Of a stretch of DNA of 64,000 nt, positions 24,843 to 33,002 are shown in pieces. Within the stretch, counting starts at the first letter, position 1. Each line of letters starts with the position of its first letter. The notes below the pieces were generated by a model, which was not told where the DNA came from, did no database searches, and saw nothing but the letters and a program-made list of their open reading frames with translations. A program made the translations under genes and the position numbers. The DNA is from Wenyingzhuangia heitensis (GTDB lineage: Bacteria > Bacteroidota > Bacteroidia > Flavobacteriales > Flavobacteriaceae), in NCBI RefSeq assembly GCF_011762155.1, contig NZ_JAASQL010000005.1, positions 104,249 to 168,248 of the forward strand, given 5' to 3'.

Positions 24843-27452
24843 ATGAAGTCTCAGGATATTAGAAAGAAGTTTTTAGAGTTTTTTGAATCAAAACAACATA
24901 AAATAGTACCGTCTGCCTCAATGGTTTTAAAAGACGATCCTACCTTAATGTTTGTAAATGCAGGAATGGTGCCTTTTAAAGAATACTTTTTGGGGCAACG
25001 TAAAATTGTAAATACTAGAGTTACAGATTCTCAAAAATGTTTAAGAGTTTCTGGAAAGCATAATGATTTAGAAGAAGTGGGAATTGATACTTATCACCAC
25101 ACTTTGTTTGAAATGTTAGGAAACTGGTCTTTTGGAGATTATTTTAAACAAGAAGCAATTGCATGGGCTTGGGAATTACTAACAGAAGTTTATAAAATAG
25201 ACAAAGACATTTTATATGTTACTATTTTTGAAGGTGATGAGTCTGAAGGTTTGGCAAAAGATACCGAAGCTTATGACATGTGGAAAGATTACATTGCAGA
25301 AGACAGAATTTTATTAGGAAATAAAAAAGATAACTTTTGGGAAATGGGAGCACAAGGACCTTGTGGACCTTGTTCTGAAATTCACGTAGATATTCGTTCT
25401 GCTGAAGAAAAAGCAAAAACACCAGGAGCTGACTTGGTCAACATGGATCACCCACAAGTGGTAGAAATTTGGAACTTGGTATTTATGCAATTCAACAGAA
25501 AAGCTGATGGTTCTTTAGAAAACCTGCCAAATCAACATATTGATACAGGAATGGGATTTGAACGTTTGTGTATGGTATTACAAGGAGTTCAATCTAATTA
25601 TGATACAGATGTATTTACACCATTAATTCACGAATTAGAATCTAAAACAGGTGTGGTTTATGGAAAGTCTGAAGAAATAGATATTGCATTGCGTGTAATT
25701 TCAGATCACGTAAGAGCTGTAGCTTTCGCTATTGCTGATGGTCAATTGCCATCAAGTACAGGAGCAGGATACGTAATTCGTAGAATTTTAAGAAGAGCAA
25801 TTCGCTACGGATTTACATTCTTAAATCAAAAAGAAGCATTTATATACCAGTTGGTAGAGGTGTTAAGTCATCAAATGGGAGCTTATTTCCCTGAAATTAC
25901 GGCTCAAAAAAGATTGGTAAAGAATGTTATAAAAGAAGAGGAAGCTTCTTTTTTAAGAACATTAGGTCAAGGATTAGGATTGTTAGACAATGTAATTGAA
26001 GCAACCAAAGGAAAAGAAGTTTCTGGAGAAAAAGCTTTTGAATTGTATGATACCTTTGGATTTCCTATAGATTTAACGGCTTTAATTTTAAGCGAAAAAG
26101 GATATTCTTTAAACGAGTCTGAATTTGATGCTGCCTTACAAAAGCAAAAAAATAGATCTAGGGCAGCAGCTGAGATGGATATGGATGACTGGGTTATTTT
26201 AAAAGAGGATGACGAAGAAGAGTTTGTAGGATATGATTATTTAGAAACACAAGTTAAGATTACAAGGTACCGCAAGGTAACTTCTAAAAAAGATGGGGAA
26301 TTGTATCAGCTGGTGTTTAACTTAACTCCATTTTATCCAGAAGGAGGAGGACAAGTAGGAGATAGAGGTTTTTTAGAAGCTAGTAACGGTGATGTTTTAC
26401 ATATTATTGATACTAAGAAAGAGAACAATCTAATTATGCACATTGCAAAGGATTTACCTAAACATGTAACCGATAGTTTTAAAGCGGTGGTAGATGCTAA
26501 AAACAGAGCTTTGTCTAACAACAATCACTCTGCAACACACTTGTTACACCAAGCGTTAAGAGCTGTTTTAGGAACCCATGTAGAACAAAAAGGATCTTTG
26601 GTAAATGCAAAATATTTACGTTTTGATTTTTCTCATTTTTCTAAAGTAACTCCAGAACAAATTGATGAAATTGAAGAGTTTGTAAATGCTCGTATTCGTG
26701 AAAAATTAGAATTACAAGAGTTTAGAAATATACCAATGCAACAAGCAATAGAAAAAGGTGCTATGGCTTTGTTTGGAGAAAAATATGGAGATACTGTTCG
26801 TATGATTCAGTTTGGAAACTCTAAAGAATTGTGTGGAGGTACACACGTAGATAATACAGATGCTATCTGGTATTTTAAAATATCTGGAGAAGGTGCTGTA
26901 GCAGCAGGTGTGCGTAGAATTGAAGCAATTACAGGAAAGGTAGCTATGGATTTCTTTTTAAAGCAAGACAAAGAATTGGTTGCTGTTAAAAGTTCTTTAA
27001 AAAATGCAAAAGATCCTGTAAAAGCAATTGTTAGCTTACAAGATGAGAACTCTGCTTTAAAGAAAGAGATTGAAACTTTATTAAAAGAAAAAGCTAAAAA
27101 CGTAAAAGGAAGTTTAAAAGCAAGTATTCAAAATATTGATGGAATTAATTTCTTATCAACAAGAATTGATATGAATGCTGGGGCTATTAAAGATATTGCA
27201 CATGAATTGGGCGGAGAGATTGATAACTTATTCTTTTTTGCTGGGGCAGAAAATGAAGGAAAAGCAACGTTAACATCTTACATTGCTAAAAACTTGGTAG
27301 AAGAAAAAGGATACGATGCTGGAAAAATAGTTCGTGAATTGGGTCGATTGATTCAAGGAGGTGGAGGAGGACAAAAGTTCTTTGCTACCGCAGGAGGTAA
27401 AAACCCAGAAGGATTGTCTGAGGCTATTGAAAAAGTAAAAGAATATTTATAG
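24843..27452 (+). CDS. alaS: Alanyl-tRNA synthetase
   Basis: A full-length 869-residue class II synthetase. The catalytic core starts [20 protein letters not shown] and contains [15 protein letters not shown] and the motif-2 region. The editing domain holds the zinc-binding [10 protein letters not shown] and CGGTHV motifs that clear mis-charged Ser/Gly-tRNA(Ala). The C-Ala domain closes with the glycine-rich [18 protein letters not shown] use the ATG at 24843, since the extra seven residues from a TTG at 24822 do not match the family. It is a single gene with a long leader and a strong terminator. Confidence 0.97.
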   Translation: MKSQDIRKKFLEFFESKQHKIVPSASMVLKDDPTLMFVNAGMVPFKEYFLGQRKIVNTRVTDSQKCLRVSGKHNDLEEVGIDTYHHTLFEMLGNWSFGDYFKQEAIAWAWELLTEVYKIDKDILYVTIFEGDESEGLAKDTEAYDMWKDYIAEDRILLGNKKDNFWEMGAQGPCGPCSEIHVDIRSAEEKAKTPGADLVNMDHPQVVEIWNLVFMQFNRKADGSLENLPNQHIDTGMGFERLCMVLQGVQSNYDTDVFTPLIHELESKTGVVYGKSEEIDIALRVISDHVRAVAFAIADGQLPSSTGAGYVIRRILRRAIRYGFTFLNQKEAFIYQLVEVLSHQMGAYFPEITAQKRLVKNVIKEEEASFLRTLGQGLGLLDNVIEATKGKEVSGEKAFELYDTFGFPIDLTALILSEKGYSLNESEFDAALQKQKNRSRAAAEMDMDDWVILKEDDEEEFVGYDYLETQVKITRYRKVTSKKDGELYQLVFNLTPFYPEGGGQVGDRGFLEASNGDVLHIIDTKKENNLIMHIAKDLPKHVTDSFKAVVDAKNRALSNNNHSATHLLHQALRAVLGTHVEQKGSLVNAKYLRFDFSHFSKVTPEQIDEIEEFVNARIREKLELQEFRNIPMQQAIEKGAMALFGEKYGDTVRMIQFGNSKELCGGTHVDNTDAIWYFKISGEGAVAAGVRRIEAITGKVAMDFFLKQDKELVAVKSSLKNAKDPVKAIVSLQDENSALKKEIETLLKEKAKNVKGSLKASIQNIDGINFLSTRIDMNAGAIKDIAHELGGEIDNLFFFAGAENEGKATLTSYIAKNLVEEKGYDAGKIVRELGRLIQGGGGGQKFFATAGGKNPEGLSEAIEKVKEYL

Positions 27453-27545
27453 AATAACCTTATCAATATAATTTCTAATCTATAATCCATATCACTCTTA
27501 TTAATATAAAAGTGAATGGTATTTTTTAAGAATAGGAATAAAATA

Positions 27546-27603
27546 AAAATCCCAACAGTAAAACTTATTAGATAAAAATCTAAGGTTTTATTGTTGGGAT
27601 TTA
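27546..27603. terminator. Long bidirectional hairpin after alaS
   Basis: AAATCCCAACA and TGTTGGGATTT form the outer stem, TAAAAC and GTTTTA the middle part, and TTAGAT and ATCTAA an inner stem. The hairpin spans almost 58 bases and lies between alaS and the converging hydrolase gene. The loop region TTAGATAAAAATC resembles a stretch of the direct repeats at 29.8 and 31.0 kb. Confidence 0.75.
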
Positions 27604-27654
27604 GTTTTAAGTTAAAATATGTAAAATAATAAGAGGGAACCTGTTATGATAAAC

Positions 27655-28695
27655 TTATATTTTTTCTTTAAAAAATAAAGTTAACTTTTGTACAGCTTTA
27701 TCTACATAAAGTTCATTATCATATAAATCAAAGTGAGTTGCGTTAGGAATTGTATATAATTCTTTATCTCCTATTGCAGTTGCAATTACTCTTTGGCTAA
27801 AGGGGTATGTAAAGGCTTTGTCACCAGCTATTGCTAAGAAAGGAATTCCAAGGTCTGAAAGTTGTTTAGCATATTGTGTTGTTGCGTTTGTAGATAATCT
27901 TGCTTCAAAAGAGTGTTTAGAACGTTTGTTTTCCCATCCATTTACAAATCCTCTTTCTGTACGATAATAATCATATCCTTGACTCCAAAACGAACCTGTG
28001 TTTTCAGTCAAATCAGGAACCAATAATGAATATTCCATAACTCCAGTTTCAAAATATTTTTGTCTAGCAATGGCTGATTGCTTCATTTTGTCTCTAAAAG
28101 TATCTAAGTTTTCTTGTTTTGGGTTATCTACATCGTTTAAACCTGTTTCTCTTTCTCTAAAATTAAAAACACCACTAACAGTAGCAAATGCTTTAACTCT
28201 AGCATCGTTTACTGAAGCCATCAAACCATAACCTGCACCTGAGCAAATTGCTAACACCGCAATATTTTCTTTATTTACACCAGCTATTGTACCCATATAA
28301 CTAACGGCATTTTTTATGTCTTCAGCTTTCCATTGTGGGCTTTCGTAATGACGGGGTGCTCCTCCGCTTTGTCCATAACTTCTGTGGTCAAAAGCAATAG
28401 ATATAAATCCTTTTTTTGATAGTTTTTTAGCGTAAAATCCTGCGGTTTGTTCTTTTAAACCTCCTTGTGGTGCTACCACTACGATTGCACTATAATTATT
28501 TTCTTTATTATAGTTTGAGGGAAGATATAAATTTGCTGCAATCTTATCACTTTCGGAATTAAAGACAACACTTTTACCTCCTTTAGATTTTTCTAAAGCT
28601 GTTAAGTTTTTAATGTTTTTTACGTCCCCAAATTGAGCGGAAACTTCTGCTATACCTATCATTAGTGTTACAATTAATATATGTTTTTTTTTCAT
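27655..28695 (-). CDS. Secreted alpha/beta hydrolase (dienelactone-hydrolase-like)
   Basis: A 346-residue exported hydrolase. The signal peptide is MKKKHILIVTLMIGIAEVSAQ. The hydrolase fold follows, with oxyanion region VVVAPQGGLKEQ, the SYGQSGGAP segment and a nucleophile elbow that reads AICSGAGYGL, where Cys-Ser-Gly replaces the usual GxSxG spacing (A-I-C-S-G). Late strands supply PFLAIAGDKAF (Asp) and NATHFDLYD (His). The LysR gene at 28866 is divergent and probably controls it. The substrate is unknown; similar proteins are annotated as dienelactone hydrolases, but I would not claim that activity. Confidence 0.8.
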   Translation of the reverse strand: MKKKHILIVTLMIGIAEVSAQFGDVKNIKNLTALEKSKGGKSVVFNSESDKIAANLYLPSNYNKENNYSAIVVVAPQGGLKEQTAGFYAKKLSKKGFISIAFDHRSYGQSGGAPRHYESPQWKAEDIKNAVSYMGTIAGVNKENIAVLAICSGAGYGLMASVNDARVKAFATVSGVFNFRERETGLNDVDNPKQENLDTFRDKMKQSAIARQKYFETGVMEYSLLVPDLTENTGSFWSQGYDYYRTERGFVNGWENKRSKHSFEARLSTNATTQYAKQLSDLGIPFLAIAGDKAFTYPFSQRVIATAIGDKELYTIPNATHFDLYDNELYVDKAVQKLTLFFKEKI

Positions 28696-28865
28696 AAATA
28701 TTGATTTTATTTTTACCGTTAAGAGCTATTATTACTTTTAGTTATAAGTTATTGTTCTGTTTTTAAATGATAATTATACCTCGTTCTTAAAAGTTACTAC
28801 AAAGGTATATTGTATATTTATAATGTTAAAATACTAATTTTAAATATCTATTATAATAATTAATT

Positions 28866-29708
28866 ATGGATGAGAGGTTACTAAGGTTTTTTGTTGCTGT
28901 TTACGAAGAGAAAAACTTAACTAGAGCTGCAGAAAAGTGTTTTGTTTCGCAACCAAATATATCAAACGGGTTAAAACAATTAGAGGTAGTTATAGGAAAA
29001 GAACTGTTTATTAGAAATAAAAGAGGTGTAGAAATAAAAGAGGATGCACATTATTTATATCCAATCGCAAAAAGAATATTAGGAGAGTTAAATGCCATAC
29101 CTGAAATGTTTAAAGATGAAAACTTTAAACCTAAAATAATTATTGGAATAGCAGATAGTCTTCCTCAATATTTTAAGAACGATTTTTTTAAGAAAGCCAC
29201 CCAAGTGTTAGGTGCTGTTGAATGGGATGTTAGACCAATTGGTCATGAATGTGATATAAATTTATTAATAAGAGAATGGAAGTTTGAAGAACATTTATTT
29301 TTACCCCTTATAAAAGAAGATTATGTGCTTTGCATTCCAGAGAATCATCCATTGGCTCAAAAAAATCTTATAGAGATAAAGGATTTAAGTGGAGAACCAT
29401 TTATTCATTGCCCTCCTTGTGAAGCACATCAACAAAGCCTATCAATACTTAATAATTCTGGACTTAAATGGAATTCAGTAGCTAATTGCCAAAGTAAAAA
29501 TGAGGTATTAACCTTACTTATGTCTGGACTTGGAATTACATTTTTACCTGAGTTATTTGTGAAGGATTGGGAAGGGTTTAAAGTGAAAAAACATGATGGA
29601 CCAACAAATTTTAGAGAAATAGGATTGTCTTATGCTCCTAAAAGTTTAGAAAATTCCAAAATTTCAGAATTGATAGATTGTTTTTCTAAAGACAAAAATA
29701 TTTTTTGA
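28866..29708 (+). CDS. LysR-family regulator
   Basis: A 280-residue LysR regulator. The N-terminal winged helix is clear: LLRFFVAVYEEKNLTRAAEK, then CFVSQPNISNGLKQLE. The effector domain has the usual two-lobed pattern (IIIGIADSLPQYF, CIPENHPLAQKNLIEIKDL, LLMSGLGITFLPELFV). The region LSGEPFIHCPPCEAHQQS contains two Cys, which might allow redox sensing; OxyR-like activity is only a guess. It is divergent from the secreted hydrolase gene, the classical arrangement for a regulator and its target. The 170-base spacer is very AT-rich; I see no convincing T-N11-A palindrome. Confidence 0.9.
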   Translation: MDERLLRFFVAVYEEKNLTRAAEKCFVSQPNISNGLKQLEVVIGKELFIRNKRGVEIKEDAHYLYPIAKRILGELNAIPEMFKDENFKPKIIIGIADSLPQYFKNDFFKKATQVLGAVEWDVRPIGHECDINLLIREWKFEEHLFLPLIKEDYVLCIPENHPLAQKNLIEIKDLSGEPFIHCPPCEAHQQSLSILNNSGLKWNSVANCQSKNEVLTLLMSGLGITFLPELFVKDWEGFKVKKHDGPTNFREIGLSYAPKSLENSKISELIDCFSKDKNIF

Positions 29709-29749
29709 AGAAATAAATGAAAGTAAGCAATTACATAACGTTTAATTTA

Positions 29750-29825
29750 GTCTAATACAATTAGATTGGATAGTATTAAAAAGCCTAATAGATAAAAATC
29801 CTTTTCTTTGAATGATCAAGTAGAA
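29750..29825 (+). repeat. Direct repeat, copy A (upstream of the AraC gene)
   Basis: By eye 67 of 77 aligned columns match copy B at 30932-31008, including a perfectly shared ATACAATTAGATTGGA and TAATAGATAAAAATCC. The inverted repeat seen in copy B is degenerate here, and the -7 box found after copy B is lost. Confidence 0.8.
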
Positions 29826-29891
29826 TTACAAAACAAATAGTTTTATGTCTTGTTTTAAATTTAAAGAGTCTAAAATAAAAAGAATACTACA

Positions 29892-30920
29892 ATGCTTATA
29901 ATAATTCAAATAATAGCTTTATTACAAGGTGCTTTTGTCCTTTCTGTTTTGTTAATTAATAGAAAAAAATACAAACAAAATACTTTTTGGTTATTGTTTG
30001 GGAGTCTCCTTTCTATTCTGTTTTATATTGTTTGTGATGATGAGAACAATATTTTTGTAAAAAACTCTGATTGGTTTCTTTTTGATAGTTCTCTTTTTAT
30101 CACGTTTTTATTTCTTTTTGTTAAGTACTATAAAAATGGCAAAGAAGTGTTTCTTAAAAGAGATTTCCTTTTTTTTATACCAAGTTTAATCTACTTTATT
30201 ATTGAGTCGATTGAAATAAAAATGGGATATGACTGTTTACCAATAGAAATAATAGAAACACTTACTGAACTAACTTTTGTTGTTTATTTGTTTTTGATAA
30301 TTTACATAATAAATACAACCAAAAGAAAGCATTGGTCTCTTTATTTTGCAATACCAATCATGCTTTTGTTCACCTTTTCAATATTAAATGAAATAATAGG
30401 ATTGCTAGATCCTACAAAAGAATTATTTATAAATAATCAATATTTCAACACTAGTCTTTTATTAATTGTAGCCTTTCTATTTTATTTTATAACGTTTAAA
30501 TTAATAACAAAAGACAATCAATTACTGCCATCAGTAAAAGTAAATAAATACAAAAACTCAAAACTTAACTCGGAACTTATTAAGAAGTATAAAACTGAAA
30601 TTATTCATATTATGGAAACGGAAAAATTGTACTTGAATAATAAATTATCCATGGATCAAGTTTCAAAAAAACTAAATATTCCTCGTCAATATATTTCTGA
30701 GATTTTAAATATTCATATGAATATTAGTTTTCAAGATTTTATCAATCAATATAGGGTAGATGAGTTTATTTCTAGGTTAAAAAATAATCAGAACAATCAT
30801 TTTACACTGCTGGCAATTGCAATGGAGGTTGGTTTTAGTTCTAAATCTTCTTTTAACTCTACCTTTAAGAAAATTAAAGGTTTAACTCCTTCAGAGTATA
30901 AAAAGACACTAATTAGATAA
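29892..30920 (+). CDS. AraC-family regulator with N-terminal membrane domain
   Basis: A 342-residue protein. About six or seven hydrophobic helices (residues 1-205) are followed by a linker and an AraC/XylS DNA-binding domain: MDQVSKKLNIPRQYISEILN forms the first helix-turn-helix and IAMEVGFSSKSSFNSTFKKI with GLTPSEYKK the second. Bacteroidota have many such membrane-tethered AraC proteins; signals and targets are mostly unknown. The gene is bracketed by direct repeats of about 77 bases, which suggests it was inserted upstream of the GSCFA-menE pair. Its very A-rich composition would fit horizontal arrival but is close to background here. Confidence 0.85.
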   Translation: MLIIIQIIALLQGAFVLSVLLINRKKYKQNTFWLLFGSLLSILFYIVCDDENNIFVKNSDWFLFDSSLFITFLFLFVKYYKNGKEVFLKRDFLFFIPSLIYFIIESIEIKMGYDCLPIEIIETLTELTFVVYLFLIIYIINTTKRKHWSLYFAIPIMLLFTFSILNEIIGLLDPTKELFINNQYFNTSLLLIVAFLFYFITFKLITKDNQLLPSVKVNKYKNSKLNSELIKKYKTEIIHIMETEKLYLNNKLSMDQVSKKLNIPRQYISEILNIHMNISFQDFINQYRVDEFISRLKNNQNNHFTLLAIAMEVGFSSKSSFNSTFKKIKGLTPSEYKKTLIR

Positions 30921-30925
30921 GGTTT

Positions 30926-30959
30926 AAATATGTCCAATACAATTAGATTGGACATATTT
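30926..30959 (+). terminator. Perfect stem-loop after the AraC gene
   Basis: AAATATGTCCAAT (30926-30938) and ATTGGACATATTT (30947-30959) form a 13-bp perfect stem around an eight-base loop. The trailing T-run is short, so it could be a terminator or a regulatory hairpin. It forms the start of repeat copy B. Confidence 0.5.
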
Positions 30960-31008
30960 AAAACGACTAATAGATAAAAATCCTTTTTCTTTGTATGACC
31001 AAGTAGAA
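30932..31008 (+). repeat. Direct repeat, copy B (upstream of the GSCFA gene)
   Basis: This is the partner of copy A at 29750-29825. It contains half of the perfect stem-loop and leads into TTTG (30990-30993), 19 bases, TAAATAAT (31013-31020), a plausible promoter for the GSCFA-menE genes that would give a near-leaderless transcript starting at the TTG at 31028. Confidence 0.8.
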
Positions 31009-31027
31009 AAACTAAATAATATCTATT

Positions 31028-31972
31028 TTGAAGTTTAGAACAGAAATAAAATTAACATCTCAACAAGAAAAATTAATAAATCATAATTCTAAGGTTTTGT
31101 TGCTGGGGTCTTGTTTTTCAGAAAACATAGGAAATAAATTAGCGTATTACAAACTGAATACTTTGGTAAATCCTTTTGGAGTTTTATTTAGTTCTACGGC
31201 TATAGCAAAAGTTTTAGAAGATACTGTTTCTCAAAAACAATATAAAGCAAATGAGTTAATAAGTCAGGGAGGCTTGTTACATTCTTTGCATCATCATTCA
31301 GATTTATCGGCAATAGACAGTATTAATGTATTGGATAATATTAACCAAGCACAAAAAGCCTGTTTAGCACAATTAAAAATGGCTACACATGTAATTATTA
31401 CGTTAGGAACTTCTTGGGTTTATGGGCATGTACTAACAAATCAGCTGGTTGCTAATTGTCATAAAATTCCGCAATCCGAATTCGAGAAAAGAAAATTATC
31501 AATTCTAGAAATAGAAGCTGCTTTAGAAAGGAGTATTAAAAATATTAGAAAAGTAAATCCATCAACCCAAATTATTTTTACTGTAAGTCCTGTAAGACAT
31601 ACCAAAGACGGTTTGATAGAAAACTCTTTAAGTAAAGCTAATTTATTAAGTGCAATAGATATTATAAAAGAAAAATATGGAGTGTCTTATTTTGGAAGTT
31701 ATGAAATAATGATGGACGATTTAAGAGATTATCGATTTTATGAATCGGATATGATTCATCCCAACGAAGTTGCTATCAATTATATTTGGGAACAATTTTC
31801 TAAGGTTTGGATTGATGAAAAAGCCCAGTTTTATTTTAAAAGAATTGCATCAATACAGCAAAGTAAATTACACAAGGCATTTCAGCCAAACTCTATGGAA
31901 TATCAAGAATTTTTAAAAAAGTTAGCTGTTAAACAATCCCAATTAGAAAAAGAATTGAATGTCAAATTTTAA
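31028..31972 (+). CDS. GSCFA-domain protein
   Basis: A 314-residue protein with the name-giving motif LLLGSCFSENIGNKL near residue 25, plus IITLGTSWVY and SDMIHPNEVAINYIW, which resemble the blocks of SGNH-type esterases. The family is expected to be a hydrolase, but its substrate is unknown. The start is a TTG at 31028 (MKFRTEIKL); no ATG precedes the motif at a sensible distance. It overlaps menE by 14 bases, so the two are translationally coupled. GSCFA next to menE looks like a stable pairing; I do not know a functional reason for it. Confidence 0.85.
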   Translation: MKFRTEIKLTSQQEKLINHNSKVLLLGSCFSENIGNKLAYYKLNTLVNPFGVLFSSTAIAKVLEDTVSQKQYKANELISQGGLLHSLHHHSDLSAIDSINVLDNINQAQKACLAQLKMATHVIITLGTSWVYGHVLTNQLVANCHKIPQSEFEKRKLSILEIEAALERSIKNIRKVNPSTQIIFTVSPVRHTKDGLIENSLSKANLLSAIDIIKEKYGVSYFGSYEIMMDDLRDYRFYESDMIHPNEVAINYIWEQFSKVWIDEKAQFYFKRIASIQQSKLHKAFQPNSMEYQEFLKKLAVKQSQLEKELNVKF

Positions 31973-33002
31973 TATACATCCCTCGTTTTTGTTAAACGGA
32001 ATCTCATTTGAAACTCCGTTAGAATTAATTTCATTTTCTGAAGGTGTTTCCGACGATTTGTATTGGTTCTTACAAGAATGGTTTTCCGACTCTGAAACTT
32101 TAATTGTAAAAACATCAGGGTCTACAGGAACTCCAAAATTAGTAGCTATTAAAAAAGAGTTTATGATAAACTCTGCCAAAGCCACAGGAACTTTTTTTGA
32201 GTTAGGAACAGGAATTAAAGCGCTGTGTTGTTTGTCTACCGAATATATTGCAGGAAAAATGATGGTAATTCGTGCCTTAACTTTAGGTTGGGAATTAGAC
32301 ATAATTGAACCTATTAGCAATCCTTTAGAAGATGCTTTTGAGGTTTATGATTTTTGTGCCATGGTACCTATGCAGGCAAAAGCTAGTTTGTGGGATTTGC
32401 ATTTGGTTAAAAAATTGTTGATTGGAGGAGGAGTCGTTTCTAATGAATTACAGGAATCTTTACAACATATTTCTAGCTTGTGTTATGCATCTTACGGAAT
32501 GACAGAAACCGTTTCTCATGTTGCTGTTAAGCCATTGAATGGTTTTCGAGCGGAGTTGAGAAGTTACCAATTATTACCAAACATCACAATTTCTCAAGAT
32601 GATAGAGATTGCTTGGTAATTGATGCTCCTTTATTATCCGAAGAAATAGTAATTACAAACGATATTGTCAAAGTACATTCTGCTACAGAATTTGAATGGA
32701 TAGGTCGTTATGACAATGTAATTAATTCTGGTGGCGTAAAATTACATCCAGAGCAAATAGAAAAAGAATTGTCTAAAATAATTACAGAACGCTTTTTTGT
32801 AGCAGGAATTTCTGATGAAGTTTTGGGCGAAAAATTAATATTAATTGTAGAGGGAGATTCTTACAACTTAAACCTTAACAATATAAATCTATCTAAATAC
32901 GAGTTGCCTAAACATATTTATTTTACCCCTAGGTTTATGGTAACAAAAACTAACAAAATTCAGAGACAAAAAACATTAGCTCTGTTAACTAAACTAAATT
33001 AA
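31959..33002 (+). CDS. menE: o-Succinylbenzoate-CoA ligase MenE
   Basis: An AMP-forming acyl-CoA synthetase of 347 residues that activates o-succinylbenzoate in menaquinone synthesis. The P-loop-like motif is VKTSGSTGTPKLVAIKK; SYGMTETVSHVA is the adenine/substrate motif, and IGRYDNVINSGGVKLHPEQI marks the hinge before the small C-terminal domain with Lys-bearing TKTNKIQRQKTL. It is shorter than typical MenE (about 450 residues) because the N-terminal part is reduced, which is normal for flavobacterial MenE. It starts inside the GSCFA gene, and the receptor gene begins right after its stop. Confidence 0.88.
   Translation: MSNFNIHPSFLLNGISFETPLELISFSEGVSDDLYWFLQEWFSDSETLIVKTSGSTGTPKLVAIKKEFMINSAKATGTFFELGTGIKALCCLSTEYIAGKMMVIRALTLGWELDIIEPISNPLEDAFEVYDFCAMVPMQAKASLWDLHLVKKLLIGGGVVSNELQESLQHISSLCYASYGMTETVSHVAVKPLNGFRAELRSYQLLPNITISQDDRDCLVIDAPLLSEEIVITNDIVKVHSATEFEWIGRYDNVINSGGVKLHPEQIEKELSKIITERFFVAGISDEVLGEKLILIVEGDSYNLNLNNINLSKYELPKHIYFTPRFMVTKTNKIQRQKTLALLTKLN

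Noticed and set aside
28696..28865. LysR operator between the hydrolase and LysR genes
   Set aside because: The spacer is so AT-rich that several weak T-N11-A matches occur; none stands out.
29750..31008. The AraC gene as an insertion sequence
   Set aside because: No transposase or terminal inverted repeats; the direct repeats are too long for a target-site duplication and include promoter-like sequence.
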